Assembly (NCBI RefSeq): GCF_016808095.1
Contig: NC_068970.1
Coordinates: 19,512,501 to 19,576,500, forward strand
DNA: 64,000 nt
Reading direction: 5' to 3'
DNA from: Vigna angularis
Taxonomy: Eukaryota; Streptophyta; Magnoliopsida; Fabales; Fabaceae
Part shown: positions 13,496 to 25,464 of the stretch, piece by piece
How positions within the stretch are numbered: the stretch's first letter is position 1
Layout: every line of letters begins with the position of its first letter
Translations under genes and position numbers: made by a program
The notes under the pieces: model-generated
The model's input: only the letters and a program-made list of their open reading frames with translations
What the model was told of the DNA's origin: nothing
The model's database searches: none

Positions 13496-13745
13496 CACTA
13501 CAGGGAAAAAAAGTATCACTAACAGTAAAATTCATTGAAAATTTAAAAAATTTGTTGTTAATGATTTTTTGACAGATTATCGACAAACCTAAATTTGTCA
13601 GTAATAATGCAGTAAGTAATATTTATCGACAAAATCTTAAATTTGTCAATAATTACTGACAGGAAAATTCATCGATAAATACAAGAAAAAAGTCGTTGAT
13701 AAGTACAAAAAAATTTGTTAGTAATTACTGTAAAAAAATCATCAG
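13496..13745 (+). mobile_element. CACTA-type terminal/subterminal sequence (one end only)
   Basis: CACTACAGGGAAAAAAAG at 13496 has the form of a CACTA terminal inverted repeat. It is followed by clustered short motifs in both orientations (ATCGACAAA, AATTTGTCAATAATT, CATCGATAAATAC), the subterminal repeat style of En/Spm elements. No convincing partner end was found nearby, so this may be a truncated element or the left part of a composite with the similar element at 15987-17247. Confidence 0.45.
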
Positions 13746-13746
13746 T

Positions 13747-14106
13747 ATGTTTATGAGCCTATATGGGGAAGCTACAGGTGGTATGATTATGAACCTGTAT
13801 GGAGAAACTACAAGTGGTATGTTTATGAGCATGTATGGGGAAGCTACAGGTGGTATGATTATGAACCTGTATGGAGAAGTTACAAGTGGTATGTTTATGA
13901 GCCTGTATGGGGAAGCTACAGGTGGGATGATTATGAACCTGTATGGGGAAGCTACAGGTGGGATGTTTATGAGCCTGTATGGAGAAGCTACAGGTGATAT
14001 GATTATGAACATGTATGGGGAAGCTACAAGTGGTATGATTATGAACCTGTATGGGGAAGCTACAGGTGGTATGGTTATGAGCCTGTATGAGGAAGCTACA
14101 TGTGGT
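13747..14106. repeat. 36 bp minisatellite, 10 tandem units
   Basis: Ten 36 bp units run without a break, alternating between two variants so that the higher-order unit is 72 bp. In one plus frame a unit reads as a 12-residue repeat, MFMSLYGEATGG alternating with MIMNLYGEATSG. The unit length is a multiple of three and lacks stops in several frames, so open frames appear on both strands (13696-14169 plus; 13725-14132 and 13759-14241 minus). A second plus frame also reads through (EPVWGSYRWYDY type). Units 7-10 show more substitutions than the centre. Coding function is not supported; it looks like a repeat expanded within or next to CACTA-like sequence. Confidence 0.9.
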
Positions 14107-14983
14107 ATGGTTAGGTACAGGAGACAGACCAAGGTCTTTCATGATGATGTTGGGAGACTTTGTGTTTAGAGATGATGTTGATGAGGATGAAGTTGATGGC
14201 ATAGTCATGATATAATTAATGATGATGTTGATGATGATCATGGTGTATAAATGATGATGTTAGTAGGATAGCGTTATAGATGATTGATTTGTTATTAAGT
14301 TGTGTTTGTTTCCTATGCACAAATTTTATTATTATTGGTTTTGTTATGGTAGCTTACCCATATTTTTTTGTGTTTATTGTTGTATATGTCTTGTGATGAT
14401 CGTATAACTTTTGGTTATACGGGAGTAAATGTTGCAGATGCTCCAGATGCATGATTGAGACGCGAGAGTGGGAAAAAAACATGTGTTATTTAAAGCTTTT
14501 GTACTATAAATGTTAGAGACAATATAATCGGGTTTTTCAAGAACTGTTCGTTCTAGCAATTCCAAGAACCACCACAAAACCGCGAGCCACCGCAACCATG
14601 ACTTCCTTTAATTTACAACATAAATAACTTTTACATCAAATTAATCTTACTTGTAGAAGCTTAAACAAAAACACCATAATTAGATTGAAAATAAGTGTTT
14701 GCTAATCCTATGAAAAAAAAAAACTCACATCGAGTTAATTTAATTTAAGTAATACTAATAATCTATTGATTGAAACTAAGTCCTTTCAAAAACACTATCA
14801 TAAAATAAGTGGAAGCATTTCAAATGTTGATAATTTTGTTTATTTTTATTAGCATAAAAAAAATTTACTTGTAAAAATCAAAAATGGTTTAGGTAACTTT
14901 CACTCCTAAAAAGTTACATAACTATATCATACTTTTCAAGTCTATTAGTAAAAAATTGATGAAACAAATATATGATGGAAAAT
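14107..14983. other. Non-coding flank of the minisatellite, nothing recognised
   Basis: It begins with GATGATGTTGATGA-type triplet runs (14170-14265), probably a decayed simple repeat, then becomes ordinary AT-rich sequence. No gene is supported. Confidence 0.5.
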
Positions 14984-15353
14984 GGTTAAATATGTTTTTA
15001 GTCCATGAACTTACATGAAAAATTGGAATTCATTTCTCTCTCAAACTTTAATACGTTTTGGTCCTCAAACATTAAAAATGAGTGGATATAGTCATTTTAA
15101 CCTAATAGTGTTAAACTTTTTTATTTATTAAATTGTGTTTCAAGTTGACATTTGAGCAGAAAAGTGTCAAAATGGTACAAACAATTCAAATATCATCCTA
15201 AAATACATTTGACACGTCAAAAAAATTTAATGCAGTTGGATTAGGAGGCTATATCCATTCATTTTTAAAGTTTAAAGAAAAAATGTGTCAAAATTGGAAA
15301 CATAGATAAATTTCAATTTCATGTACAAGTTTAGACTAAAAACATATTTAACC
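14984..15353. mobile_element. 370 bp MITE with GGTTAAATATGTTTTTAGTC terminal inverted repeats
   Basis: The left end GGTTAAATATGTTTTTAGTC at 14984 is the exact reverse complement of the right end GACTAAAAACATATTTAACC finishing at 15353. Similarity continues inward (TCCATGAACTTACATGAAAA against the reverse of TTTCATGTACAAGTTTAGAC). There is no open reading frame. These termini belong to a very common palindromic non-autonomous family in legume genomes, as I recall it. The flanks ATGATGGAAAAT and ATAATGAAAAAT are alike but do not give a clean target duplication. Confidence 0.75.
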
Positions 15354-15986
15354 ATAATGAAAAATTTGTAAATTTTCACTATTTTTACCAAGATAAAAAA
15401 AAGTCTTTTAAACTTTGATATATTAATTCATAAAAAAAAACACTTTCTATGTTGGTTATTTCATAATAACATACAAATTATATAGATTACTTAATGTCCC
15501 TCTATATTCCACTCATATCAATGCAACAACTTTTTCATATGGCAAATTTTAGGATACTATTTAATTATACTATTTTGCCCTCTAATTCGTGCAGTTGTTA
15601 TTGTTAAACTAAGAGCTACCTTAATCCTTTGATTCTCGAAGTTCTTCTCTGTCTTTGTCTTTTGTTATCCGATCGTTCGATTTATTTACGATGATCAGGC
15701 CTCTAGATTACTTGCAAAAGATATTCTCTCACTCAAGTAAGTGTTTAGTTTCAATTAATCTAATAAATGGAGAGGGCAAAAACTTTACCTACATTTTCTA
15801 CTTATAATATTCATAATGAGTTTTTACTTTTTGGAATGCCTAATCATAATTCAATGATATTGTAATCTTGTTTACGAGTATAACTCAAGGGTTACATTCT
15901 TGACCTTGTTTTCTCTTTGACTTCTGAACATTGTGTTTAAGACCAATAACATCTTTAATTTGGTGAGAATATGTTTTGTCTTTTTG
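15354..15986. other. Intergenic spacer, nothing recognised
   Basis: AT-rich sequence between the MITE and the next CACTA-like end. It contains no gene or repeat that I can support. Confidence 0.5.
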
Positions 15987-17182
15987 CACTACAAAAATTC
16001 TTGAAATTACCGATGAAATTTTATCAACGAAATTAAATTTGTTGATAAATTTTAATTCTGGCATTTTTTGAATTTTTAATGATCAATGGATTTCACCGAC
16101 AAATTGACTATTAATGAACCTTTCTGTCGATAATACATATTTTTGTTACCAATGAACTTTTTCATCGATAAATCCGCTAGTAATGCATATTTCATTTATT
16201 GATGAATTTTTCGTCGACAAAATATGTAAGTAATTATAAATATTATAACTCATCGATAATTTAAAATGTTTATTCCCGATGGATACATTTGTCAATAAAA
16301 GGAGCAATAATTTTCCTGCTCAAATAATTTTCCCGCTCATGGTGGTTTGCGTTGGAGGTGCGCAACTTCTATTTCTTCCATGGTGAGGTGTCATAACTCA
16401 TGATGTTGGATCCGTGACGATGGCTCAAGTGTTGGATTTGCGATAGTGGCTCAGGCGGAACATGTGGTGATGGTGCATTGCTAAATGAGTCGTAGAGGTT
16501 CTCGACAATGCCAATGGTGGTTTGGGACAGTGTTGTACAACTATCTCTCTCTTTTCCTTTGGTGATGACGACATTTAGGTGCTACTCTAACTGGATTTTT
16601 GGCGTCGTTCTTACGGATCACGAGGAACTCACATTTTCGCGTGCTATAAAGGTGATCTGGTTTACAATGGTGCGACTGTTGCTGCGATGGTGGAGGATGC
16701 ACTCGTGGTATTAGTTTGTCATTGTCGAGAGGTGAGAAGAGGGAAGAATACCCTCTCGAACAATTGAGTTTGCCCCTTGGGTTCCCCGCTAATGAAGAAC
16801 TTTTGGTTCAATACCTTTTCGTAAGGTAAGGTTGTGTTTGGAGAAAAATGGATAGAAAGTACCGAATGGTTCACTCTCAAATAGAGTTTTTCATTATATA
16901 AAAAATGAAACCCTAAAAGACAGGAAAAGGAGAAAGGAGAAATAAGATGAACCAAATCAATAGCATTTTTCAAAAAATTTATCGTCAAATTTTTTCTTCG
17001 ATAATTACTGATAAATTTATTGGCATAATTTTTTCTCAATTTTTATTGAAAAATATGAAATTTTGTCGATAAATGTTACTTAGTGCAGTATTATTGACAA
17101 ATTTTGATCTATCAAAAATTTGTGTAAAAAATGTCGTTTTTGACAATTTATTTTACGTTTTTAATTAATAAATTTTGACTAT

Positions 17183-17240
<58 letters not shown>

Positions 17241-17247
17241 TGTGGTG
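15987..17247. mobile_element. CACTA-like non-autonomous element (1.26 kb)
   Basis: The left end CACTACAAAAATTCTTG and the right end (reverse strand CACCACAAAAATATATA) form an imperfect terminal repeat. Both sub-ends are packed with TCGATAAATTT / AATTTGTCGATAA-type motifs in both orientations, as in CACTA elements. The flanking triplets TTG and TTA match at two of three positions. The centre (about 16330-16900) has no intact transposase. An (AT)n tract lies just inside the right end (17186-17236). Confidence 0.55.
17186..17236. repeat. (AT)n microsatellite
   Basis: About 50 bases of uninterrupted AT dinucleotides near the right end of the CACTA-like element. Confidence 0.95.
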
Positions 17248-17875
17248 TTAAGGTCTAGGAATTCTGGATTGTATCCTCAAATCGAGGGGTAGAATGTACA
17301 CTGACCCTTGAGCCCAAGTATCGGAAAAGTATTCGTACGAGGGTTTGTAAAATGTTTTCATGACTTGCAAAAAAGTTTGATAATTTAGTTTTGGTTGAGT
17401 CTCTTGGACCATTCGGGTTTTTATACAGGTATATATAGGATCCAAAGAAAAATGAGTAATTGATTATTTGAAAAATTGGTTAAGAGATTTATAGAGTGAC
17501 CAATTGTTAAAAAAAGAAATTCAATAAATTACCAAAAGTTTGAATCGATTAGACAATAACTTCAACGCCTAAAACATTTCCTTAATAGATTATTTACATT
17601 ATATAATCAATAGTTGATGACTTAGTCGATTATATAATGAATTTAGTCGATTAAATAGCATATCGTTGAACGATTTCACTCACAATGCGAGAGAGAGTTT
17701 AAGGTGATAGGGAGAAATTGATAGAAAATTTTTATAGATATTATTTAAGGACCTGAAAATTAATCTTTTCCGTTTTAATCTACAACAAATTAATTTATAA
17801 TTAATAGTGAAAAGTTGTGAAAATAGTTACGTACCCTAAAGAGAGAGGGAAATCTTGTGAAGAAAGTATATGTTG

Positions 17876-17885
17876 TATATATAAA
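17876..17885 (+). promoter_or_regulatory. TATA box of the LBD36-like gene
   Basis: TATATATAAA lies about 780 bases before the ATG. It precedes a CT-rich leader that ends in a strong donor (CTCC|GTAAGT, GT at 18032-18033), suggesting a 5' UTR intron from 18032 to an acceptor near 18577 or 18605. If the acceptor at 18577 is used, the leader carries an 11-codon upstream ORF at 18589-18621. Confidence 0.4.
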
Positions 17886-18655
17886 CAACAAAACGACGAG
17901 ATGAGGAATGATATAGCATCGTCGAAGAAGGATTGCTTGTGGCAGTAGCGCTGAAAATTAAAGAAACTACAATCATCTCTTCCTCTTTCATCTTCTTCAC
18001 ATTCCTCCTTTTCATCCTCTTTCCACGCTCCGTAAGTTCTATTCTCCTTTCTCCATCGCCTTTATCGTTCATCAAGAAAATTTTTAAATCCCAAATGTCA
18101 TCATATTTTATTTTCATCACCTGATTATTTTAATAATTTCTTGAATCTGAAATGAAAAACCTATCAATCTCAATTCATCGTCGTTTATTGTGGTGTTCAT
18201 CAATTTAACTGCCTGCACGCTATCTTTTTAATAACCTAATCTTGTTATAGGGTAACTATTTATATAACCGTTTGCTTTTGATCTTCTCTTTTCCTTTGAG
18301 AAATCTATTATGAAGAAATGAATAATCGTTAATGATTCCTATTTTTGAGTGATAATTATTAACAATCTCAGAAACTATTGTCCTTATTACCATTATGAAA
18401 CCAATGACCATAATCATGAATTGACGTGGTTTATTCAGTTGACGGTATTAGGAGATATTTGTTTATGTATAAAACTGTTTCTGTTAAAGCAGTTTCTTTT
18501 CGGTTTCTCTATTTCTGTTGTTTATATACATTTGTATCTTGATCTTTCGAGTTGAGTTGATCAATAAAGTTTTTCAGTGTTTTCTTCCATGGGTTCTTTT
18601 ATTAGGACTCAGAAACACTAATAGACGGTGAATTTAGGAAGGGAGGTTAGGGAAG

Positions 18656-19477
18656 ATGTCGTCGCTGAATTCGCCGTGCGCTGCGTGCAAGCTTCTGCGC
18701 CGGAAGTGCACGCAGGAGTGCGTGTTCGCGCCGTACTTTCCGCCGGACAACCCGCAACGGTTCGAGTGCGTGCACCGCGTGTTCGGCGCCAGCAACGTGT
18801 CGAAGCTGCTGAACGAGCTCAGCGTGGCGCAGCGCGACGACGCCGTTAAGTCGCTGGCGTATGAGGCGGAGGCGCGATTGCGTGACCCCGTGTATGGCTG
18901 TGTGGGAATAATTTCGTTACTACAGCAACGGCTCCGCCAAATCCAGATGGAGCTTCAGAGCGCGAAGAAGGAATTGTCCACTTATGTGAGTCCTCAGACT
19001 ATGCAGATTCTCTTGGCCAATCCTGGGATGGTGCCATCAGCTGATATTGTCGTGCCTCCCTCGCATCAACCTCTGTTCAATCATGTTGGCAACAACATGG
19101 CGCCGCAGCAGATTTTGGTTGGCCATGGCGGTGGCCAGACGATGGATCGCGACCCTCAGCAGCAGGATTTTCAAGAAGCTCAGCAGATAGCCCTTGCAAC
19201 TAGGGAGCAGCAACAACAGATGTTTAGAAACTATGAGCAGAAAGTGTTTGGTGGTTTTGAACCTAGTAATGGTGGATTTGGGACTCAAGGAGAATTGTTG
19301 TCTCCTTTGGCTCTTGGAAATTTTGGTAACGTTGGCGCTTACCAAATGCAGCAGCTAGGGGAACAACATCTCATTGAATCACAGTTGCTCCTCTCGCCTC
19401 AGCAGGGACAGCCCCATCAGCAGCAACAGTGTGAAAGTGAGGATACAAAGAATGTGCTTGATTTTTCAGTCAAGTAG
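18656..19477 (+). CDS. LBD36: LOB-domain transcription factor, class I (ASL1/LBD36-type)
   Basis: A nuclear, plant-specific LOB/AS2-family DNA-binding protein of 273 residues from one coding exon. The start ATG at 18656 gives MSSLNSPCAACK. The zinc-finger-like C block CX2CX6CX3C uses Cys 8, 11, 18 and 22. The GAS block contains FECVHRVFGASNVSKLL and the family motif RDPVYGCVG follows, then a coiled-coil of the Leu-zipper kind (LLQQRLRQIQMELQSAKKEL). After the domain come the LBD36-type TYVSPQTM and the Gln-rich tail with AREQQ-like TREQQQQMFRNYEQ, which matches Arabidopsis ASL1/LBD36 rather than AS2. LBD36 acts with AS2-type factors in petal and leaf patterning. The LOB region is far more GC-rich than its surroundings, as is usual for this family. 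Neighbour order (bL25 to the left) also fits At5g66870. Confidence 0.95.
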   Translation: MSSLNSPCAACKLLRRKCTQECVFAPYFPPDNPQRFECVHRVFGASNVSKLLNELSVAQRDDAVKSLAYEAEARLRDPVYGCVGIISLLQQRLRQIQMELQSAKKELSTYVSPQTMQILLANPGMVPSADIVVPPSHQPLFNHVGNNMAPQQILVGHGGGQTMDRDPQQQDFQEAQQIALATREQQQQMFRNYEQKVFGGFEPSNGGFGTQGELLSPLALGNFGNVGAYQMQQLGEQHLIESQLLLSPQQGQPHQQQQCESEDTKNVLDFSVK

Positions 19478-21723
19478 TTATGGTGTCCATTTCTCACTTT
19501 CTTAAGGTTCAACGAAGTTCAAACAAGGTATTTGGTTTTCTCCTTAGATTTTGGGTTTACTTATCTCTCACCTCAGAATGAACACAAATTTAAATGTGTT
19601 AGTACGAGTTTTCATTAACAAATTTCTTTCTCTCCCTCCCTCTCTTTTATGTTTGGTAAAATAATTAACTTCATAAAAAATCCTTAGATTTCTTGTACTA
19701 TGGCAACTCTCATATCTAAACCCTTTTTAATGTTTGTCTCTTTGTATCGCAATACATCATTACATATTAATCATCTTAATCACACATCGTTTTTTAATCT
19801 TCTTGTTTCTTTCCAAGTTTTAATCCTAATTTTTCTTTATTTTCACGTCTTCTTTGGCTTCCCCTTCCTTCCACGCCAAGAAGAATGCTACCAAAGCTAT
19901 ACCATTTTTAATATATTGTTTGTTATTATAATTAAAAAATTATTATAACTTGTGGGATTTTTTGAAGTGAGAGTCTTACTTATAACTCATAACATAAGCG
20001 ATAATAAGTTAAAATACATTTAGAAAACACTGGTATTGGATTGAATGTTCTTTGAGAGGCAAATTAAGTGACAGACATCCTTTTAATGGTCTTGATATAT
20101 GTTTCCACTTAATGAATGTAGGTATGCTTGTGAGAACTTCCTCGAGAAAAGGAAGGATTGAAGTTTTTCACAAGCTATCAGTAATTTATAAATGAACTAA
20201 TATACAGAAATCTCTTATGTAATTGATATTATTTTTTATTTTTTATTTTTTATAACTTAATTTTAGTTTGTGAAGATATTTAAGTATTTTCTTCTTCCTT
20301 AAAATAACTTTAGGAGAAGTTCATTTAAAGATACTATACCAAATTTCATTAACAAAAAAGATATAGAAAATGAAATACAAGCTAGATCAACTCTATATAA
20401 AATATATAGATAATGAATATTGTTGAGTTAAGAGATCTGTCTACTAATTGACAGCTAAAAAAATATTAAGGAATATATATAATAAATGCTCTTGATTTTA
20501 TTAAAAGTGTATACACGATCGATTATGTTATTTATCTATATTGTGTATTAATTTAAATCATTTATTAGTTATAAAGTGCATTGCAAGAAGGGATGAGAGT
20601 AGTTTGTAGCTCCACATTTAGCTAATAAGAAAAAATTACCTTATTTAATACTATATCATCACTGTCCTCAATATATGACTGACTGGTTCGCCTTAATATA
20701 GTTAATTCATTAACTTTCCTCTATAATAATACTTTTTAGTGGCAAAAAAAAAATCAAATATAGACCTTTTCATAAAAAATAAATAAATTTTAAAAATTAA
20801 AGTTATTGCAGAATTGGCAAAACATAATTAAGTCTATCTTAAACTTCAATAAATAAAAAGAAACAAATTTTTGTAAAGAATTTATGACAGATAAAGAAAA
20901 ACATAAGATATCAAACATCCTACCCAAAATAAAAAAATTAAATGTGTTACCAAGCAGTGTGAACATTTCAAAGAAGGTTTTTCATTTATACTATGTTTTC
21001 CTGTGATAAAAGAGGAGACGTAACTAAAAGTTTCAGTTTTATTTTTATCAATATTTCAGCGTGATATGATAGTCCTCCTTCACCTAATCAAATTACTATA
21101 TGCTTTGAATTGTATCAAAGAGAGTATGAGAAAATGGCTTGCCAACCGAAAGATGAAATAAAATGCAAAAACCCATGTCGGTTCGACAGGTTTTGTCTGC
21201 TTCTGTGGCATCCATAGATTTGACTCTCAACGTATACTCCTTTTGTATGTTCAATAAAACAGGTTTATGCTGGACATCTAATTAGATAACATGATTTTCA
21301 AGATAATTAATTCAGATAGATGGCAGGTACACACGAATGTATATATACAGTGACTTTTTTCCTTTGTAGCTACTTTATGGGCTGTTATCTGATTAAGTAG
21401 GAAGGTTTTTTAATTTTCACTATTTACTAGTGACACTGCAAATAAGATATAACCTTCTCCTCTGTATTGTTGATCTTCCTCTTGAACTTTTGTATAGTGA
21501 AAGGTGCCCTGGTACCTCATCTATATGTTTTTCATTGGTGACAAAAATAATAATAGTTATATTATGATTGTTAAGTATTTTTGTAAGACTGTTAAATAGT
21601 TTTTTTTTTTGCCTTATTAAGATGGTTTTGTCGTTGTTGGTAACAGATATTTTTGGGATGGAGTTGCACTCAAAATATACTAATGTATAAATCGAGTTTA
21701 ATGGTGTAAAAATAATTAAGTTT

Positions 21724-21817
<94 letters not shown>

Positions 21818-23634
21818 TGTGTGTGTGTGTGATAACTTTATAAATCTACTGACTAAAAATTATGTTAAATTATTTTATACGTTGGCTCATGAGTCATTAT
21901 TAATAATAATAATAATCTAGTTCAAGGTCAATAATGTTGAATTAATTATGTAAGTGGCTATCCAATTAGAATATATAAAGAATAAAGATGTGTGAAATTG
22001 CTGAATCACATTAGGGTTTCACAAATTTCAGCGGCTTTTAATTTCTTTATATTGAAATCAATGAGATTGTGTTAGGCCATCTTCTGCTGTTCTTGTTTTT
22101 GGCTGCAGTTTCTGGCATGTCTAAAGCGTATGTGAAAGATTCATAGTACCTCGTATAATTTTTTTCTACACGAAGGTTTTAAGCTGCCCATTTTAAAAAA
22201 TAAAAATAAAAATAGGATTTTAAAGATATTCGGAAGCTCATTTCTTTTCTCCCTTTTAGAAGCAATAGTATATATTATCCATCTATTTTTTTCATAAACA
22301 AAATTGTAACTCTGAATTTATATAGCTTTCAATTAAGGCTTTATGATTTTTTTTATTAGCTAAGCTTTTATGATGTTCATCCAATTCGTTTATTCACCTT
22401 AGCTTCATCTTATTCATTCTATTATCTTCGTCTCCTGTAATGAACTATTTAAAAAACTTGAAATTACTTCATTGATATTCCTTTAAGAAAGATTGAGATA
22501 AGAATATATACCGTAACAAGTTTGCAAATATTAAAAGCCATTGTATATTTATTATCTTAATTATGTATAAAATAAATATTAGTCCCCAAAAAATGAAATA
22601 TCTACTTTCTTTATAAATAACAAAACAACCAAGATAGAATATTATTAGTTGATTTGCTAATATATTCTCCTCTTGTTTTAACATATCACGTAATCCAAAA
22701 AACTAAAATTGTACTAGTGATGGATTGTCTTTAGCACTACTTTTCCATCTCAAATATCTCGTCAATATAATTTGACTTCAAATCCATTAAGATAACATCA
22801 TTAAGATTAACTACTACGTTTAATGTATTGTTTAGTTTGGAAATCAAAGTTCCATCAAGATTAATGTTGAAATTTCTAATCTAGAATAAACTAAGATATT
22901 AACTCCTACTTAGATTCCTAACATTCTCTCCCACAATAGGACATATTTGTCCATCCATTTATCTCAATACACTTCCATTAACCCTAACTTTAGTTGGGTC
23001 TTACCACAACAAGAGATATTTATTTATGTTTTAGTTGAATACCAAGATAAATTACATTTTGCCATGTCAAAAAATAATACACCATCTTAATTTAAATATT
23101 AATTCCACGTAATAAAACCATTAATATCAACATATTTATTGTGCAACACGTCAGCATCTCTTAACGTCGTTTCTGACCACTTAATGGAAATGACTTAATT
23201 ATTGCAATTTTACAAAATTTAGAATCTAATTGAGACAGTTTTCAACAAGAGAACCCATTTGAGATTTCTCAACAAATATAAGGATCATATGAGGATTTAA
23301 ACCAAATTTTTTATATGGAGGAGATTAACCATCTATGAGGTATAAGTTGTTGATATAAAAACTATGACAATACTTTCAACATAAAATCTAAAATCTTAAG
23401 GCTTGATTTTTATGGGTCATATTTTTCTTATATACCACCAAACTTTCTCATTTTTACTTGATGTAAGACTTTTAACTTATACTTAGATTTTAAATAATAC
23501 TTTGATTTATAACATTTAAATTACCTTTAGTCTTTACTCAAACAATATGACACTGTTGAGCATATTCTAATTATACTTCATTTTAGGACATATAATATTA
23601 CGGTCTCAAACTTGCTACATTATTATAATCAATA
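19478..23634. other. Intergenic region downstream of the LBD36-like gene
   Basis: The first 200-400 bases are probably the 3' UTR. The remainder is AT-rich with no supported gene. The only clear structure is the microsatellite at 21725-21831. Open stretches at 19700-19948 and 22469-22684 have no recognisable motifs. Confidence 0.55.
21725..21831. repeat. Compound microsatellite A(n)-(AT)n-(GT)n
   Basis: A run of about 18 A residues is followed by about 70 bases of AT dinucleotides and then GTGTGTGTGTGTG. It is a likely length-polymorphic locus and an assembly weak point. Confidence 0.95.
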
Positions 23635-24760
23635 CACTAGTGCAAGAAAGGGATATTGCCTCGGTTGCTTTGGGTTTATGACCGCGGTTACATAACCGAG
23701 GTATATTCAAACGAGGTAAAAAGTATAGACTTTTGACCTTGCTTCAAAAACCCAAAGTAGTAAAGCAAAAAAAAAAGGTCTATTGCCTCGGTTCTAGTTT
23801 GAACGAGGCCGTAAACCCTTAAAAATAATTAATTTAAGGGTTTATGACCTCGGTTGAGGTCCAAAACCGAGGCAATATATCATTTTTTGCCTCGGTTCTT
23901 ACCATAACCGTTGTCTAAAGTATGCTTTTTTTTAAAAAAAAATTGCTTGTTTCTGCAAACATTCCATAACATATATACAAGAAGACAAACCCAGAAACAG
24001 ACCTGTAATCTGAAGTTTAAAAAATATTTGCATTGCAAAAAAGACTATAACTTTCACTCTCGTTAACCATTTTTTGATACCGTGGTAGCGAGCGTAGCCA
24101 AGTAATCCTTCCAGATCTCCCAGAAAACTTTGTTTTTTATTTTTACGAAAAAAATTGTATTTTTTCAAACTTTTCAAAACGAAAACATCAAAAACTTAAA
24201 ACGAAACTAACCTTAAAGGTCGAAGGCGGCTTCTATGCTGAAACAAAACGAAATAAACTTCCAAAGAGCACATGTGCACAAAATTAATCGGTAAAAATGA
24301 AAGACAATGGTAGAGAAACAATTAATTAACGAAAAACGAAAGAAAAAAATGAAAGAAATGGAAGATGATGGTCTGGAAGGCGTTGAGAGAGAGCAGCAGC
24401 GCAAAGGAGATTACAAATGTGCAAGAGACTTTGTTTGTGAAATTTAACCCTAAAAACATGTTATTACCTCGATTGTAATATTAATCGAGACGATAAGGCT
24501 CTACGGCCTTGGTTCTTTTAGAAACTGCTGCCTAAAGCCTATAAAAAAATTAAAAAAAATATATTTCAATTATTTTATGTCTTTATGGCCTCGGCTCTCT
24601 AAACAACCGAGGTCATAAACCCTTTAGGCATCAGTTCTCTATGAACCAAGACATATATGTTTGTGATAATTATAAAAATGTCACCGCGTCATTTTATGCC
24701 TCGGTTGTAACATAATCGATGCCAAATCTGCAAGGAAAAATCTATATTTTTTTAATAGTG
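23635..24760. mobile_element. CACTA (En/Spm-type) non-autonomous transposon, 1126 bp, with ATA target duplication
   Basis: It starts CACTAGTGCAAGAAAGGG and ends TTTTTTTAATAGTG (reverse strand CACTATTAAAAAAATA). It is flanked by ATA at 23632-23634 and ATA at 24761-24763, the 3 bp duplication typical of CACTA elements. The first and last 300 bases hold many GCCTCGGTT / AACCGAGGC motifs in both orientations (for example near 23656, 23695, 23785, 23850, 24593, 24699), which are subterminal transposase-binding-type repeats. The centre has no transposase; 24213-24420 reads like low-complexity Ser-rich sequence and may be a captured leader-like fragment. Confidence 0.82.
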
Positions 24761-24763
24761 ATA

Positions 24764-25464
24764 TTTGAAAAGAATAAAAAAAGTGGATGTATAACAATTA
24801 CAATGAATTAATTGATAATATTTAAATTTTATAATTTTCCAATTCTTTTTATTTCAATATTTAGTATTCTTTTCAAAAATATAAATGGAATAGTACATTA
24901 AGATTACATAATATCAAAATGTCTAATTTATTCAAAACTTGATATATAAGATAACAATAAATATTACATAAGCTAAATTTATTTTTAATAACCAGTTATC
25001 AAATAAAGGAAGTATTGAGAATTTATTTAAGACTAATCAATTCATTTTTCCTTTCTTTAAATATTTAATGACAAATACTTGCATGGATATTAAATAAATA
25101 ATTTATTAATAGGTTCCAAATTAAAGTCAGGTACACCATATGGAGAAATGTTGTGTGGAATTTGATTTAAATATATAAATTATGTAAGCATTCATTCGTT
25201 GTAGCTTATTAATTACCTTTATTGAGACGTTGAATTTATAATTTTTATTTTCAAATGTATAAGATGAATTATAATTAATGGACTGTTTAAAAACTCAACA
25301 CTTAAAATGAGTGAAAATTATTAAATTCAATAATGCAATAAATATTTATTTATACCTTTTGAATATTAATTGCTTATTTAATTCCATATTCAATATTTGT
25401 ATATTCTAATCATGACAAAACTTACAGTCTATACATCACATAAGAATAACTCTATAAGAACACA
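24764..25464. other. AT-rich spacer upstream of the second LBD gene
   Basis: No gene seen. It probably contains the promoter of the downstream LOB-domain gene, but no single TATA box stands out. Confidence 0.45.

Noticed and set aside
13696..14169. 157-residue open frame with a 12-residue periodic repeat as a protein-coding gene
   Set aside because: The frame is explained by a 36 bp minisatellite; opposite-strand frames are also open, and it starts inside CACTA subterminal sequence.
18628..18849. Open frame of 73 residues overlapping the LBD36-like gene
   Set aside because: It is a GC-rich shadow frame of the LOB domain; the real frame carries the complete C block and GAS block.
24213..24404. 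Ser-rich open frame in the middle of the CACTA element
   Set aside because: Low-complexity and lying wholly inside a transposon; at best a captured fragment.
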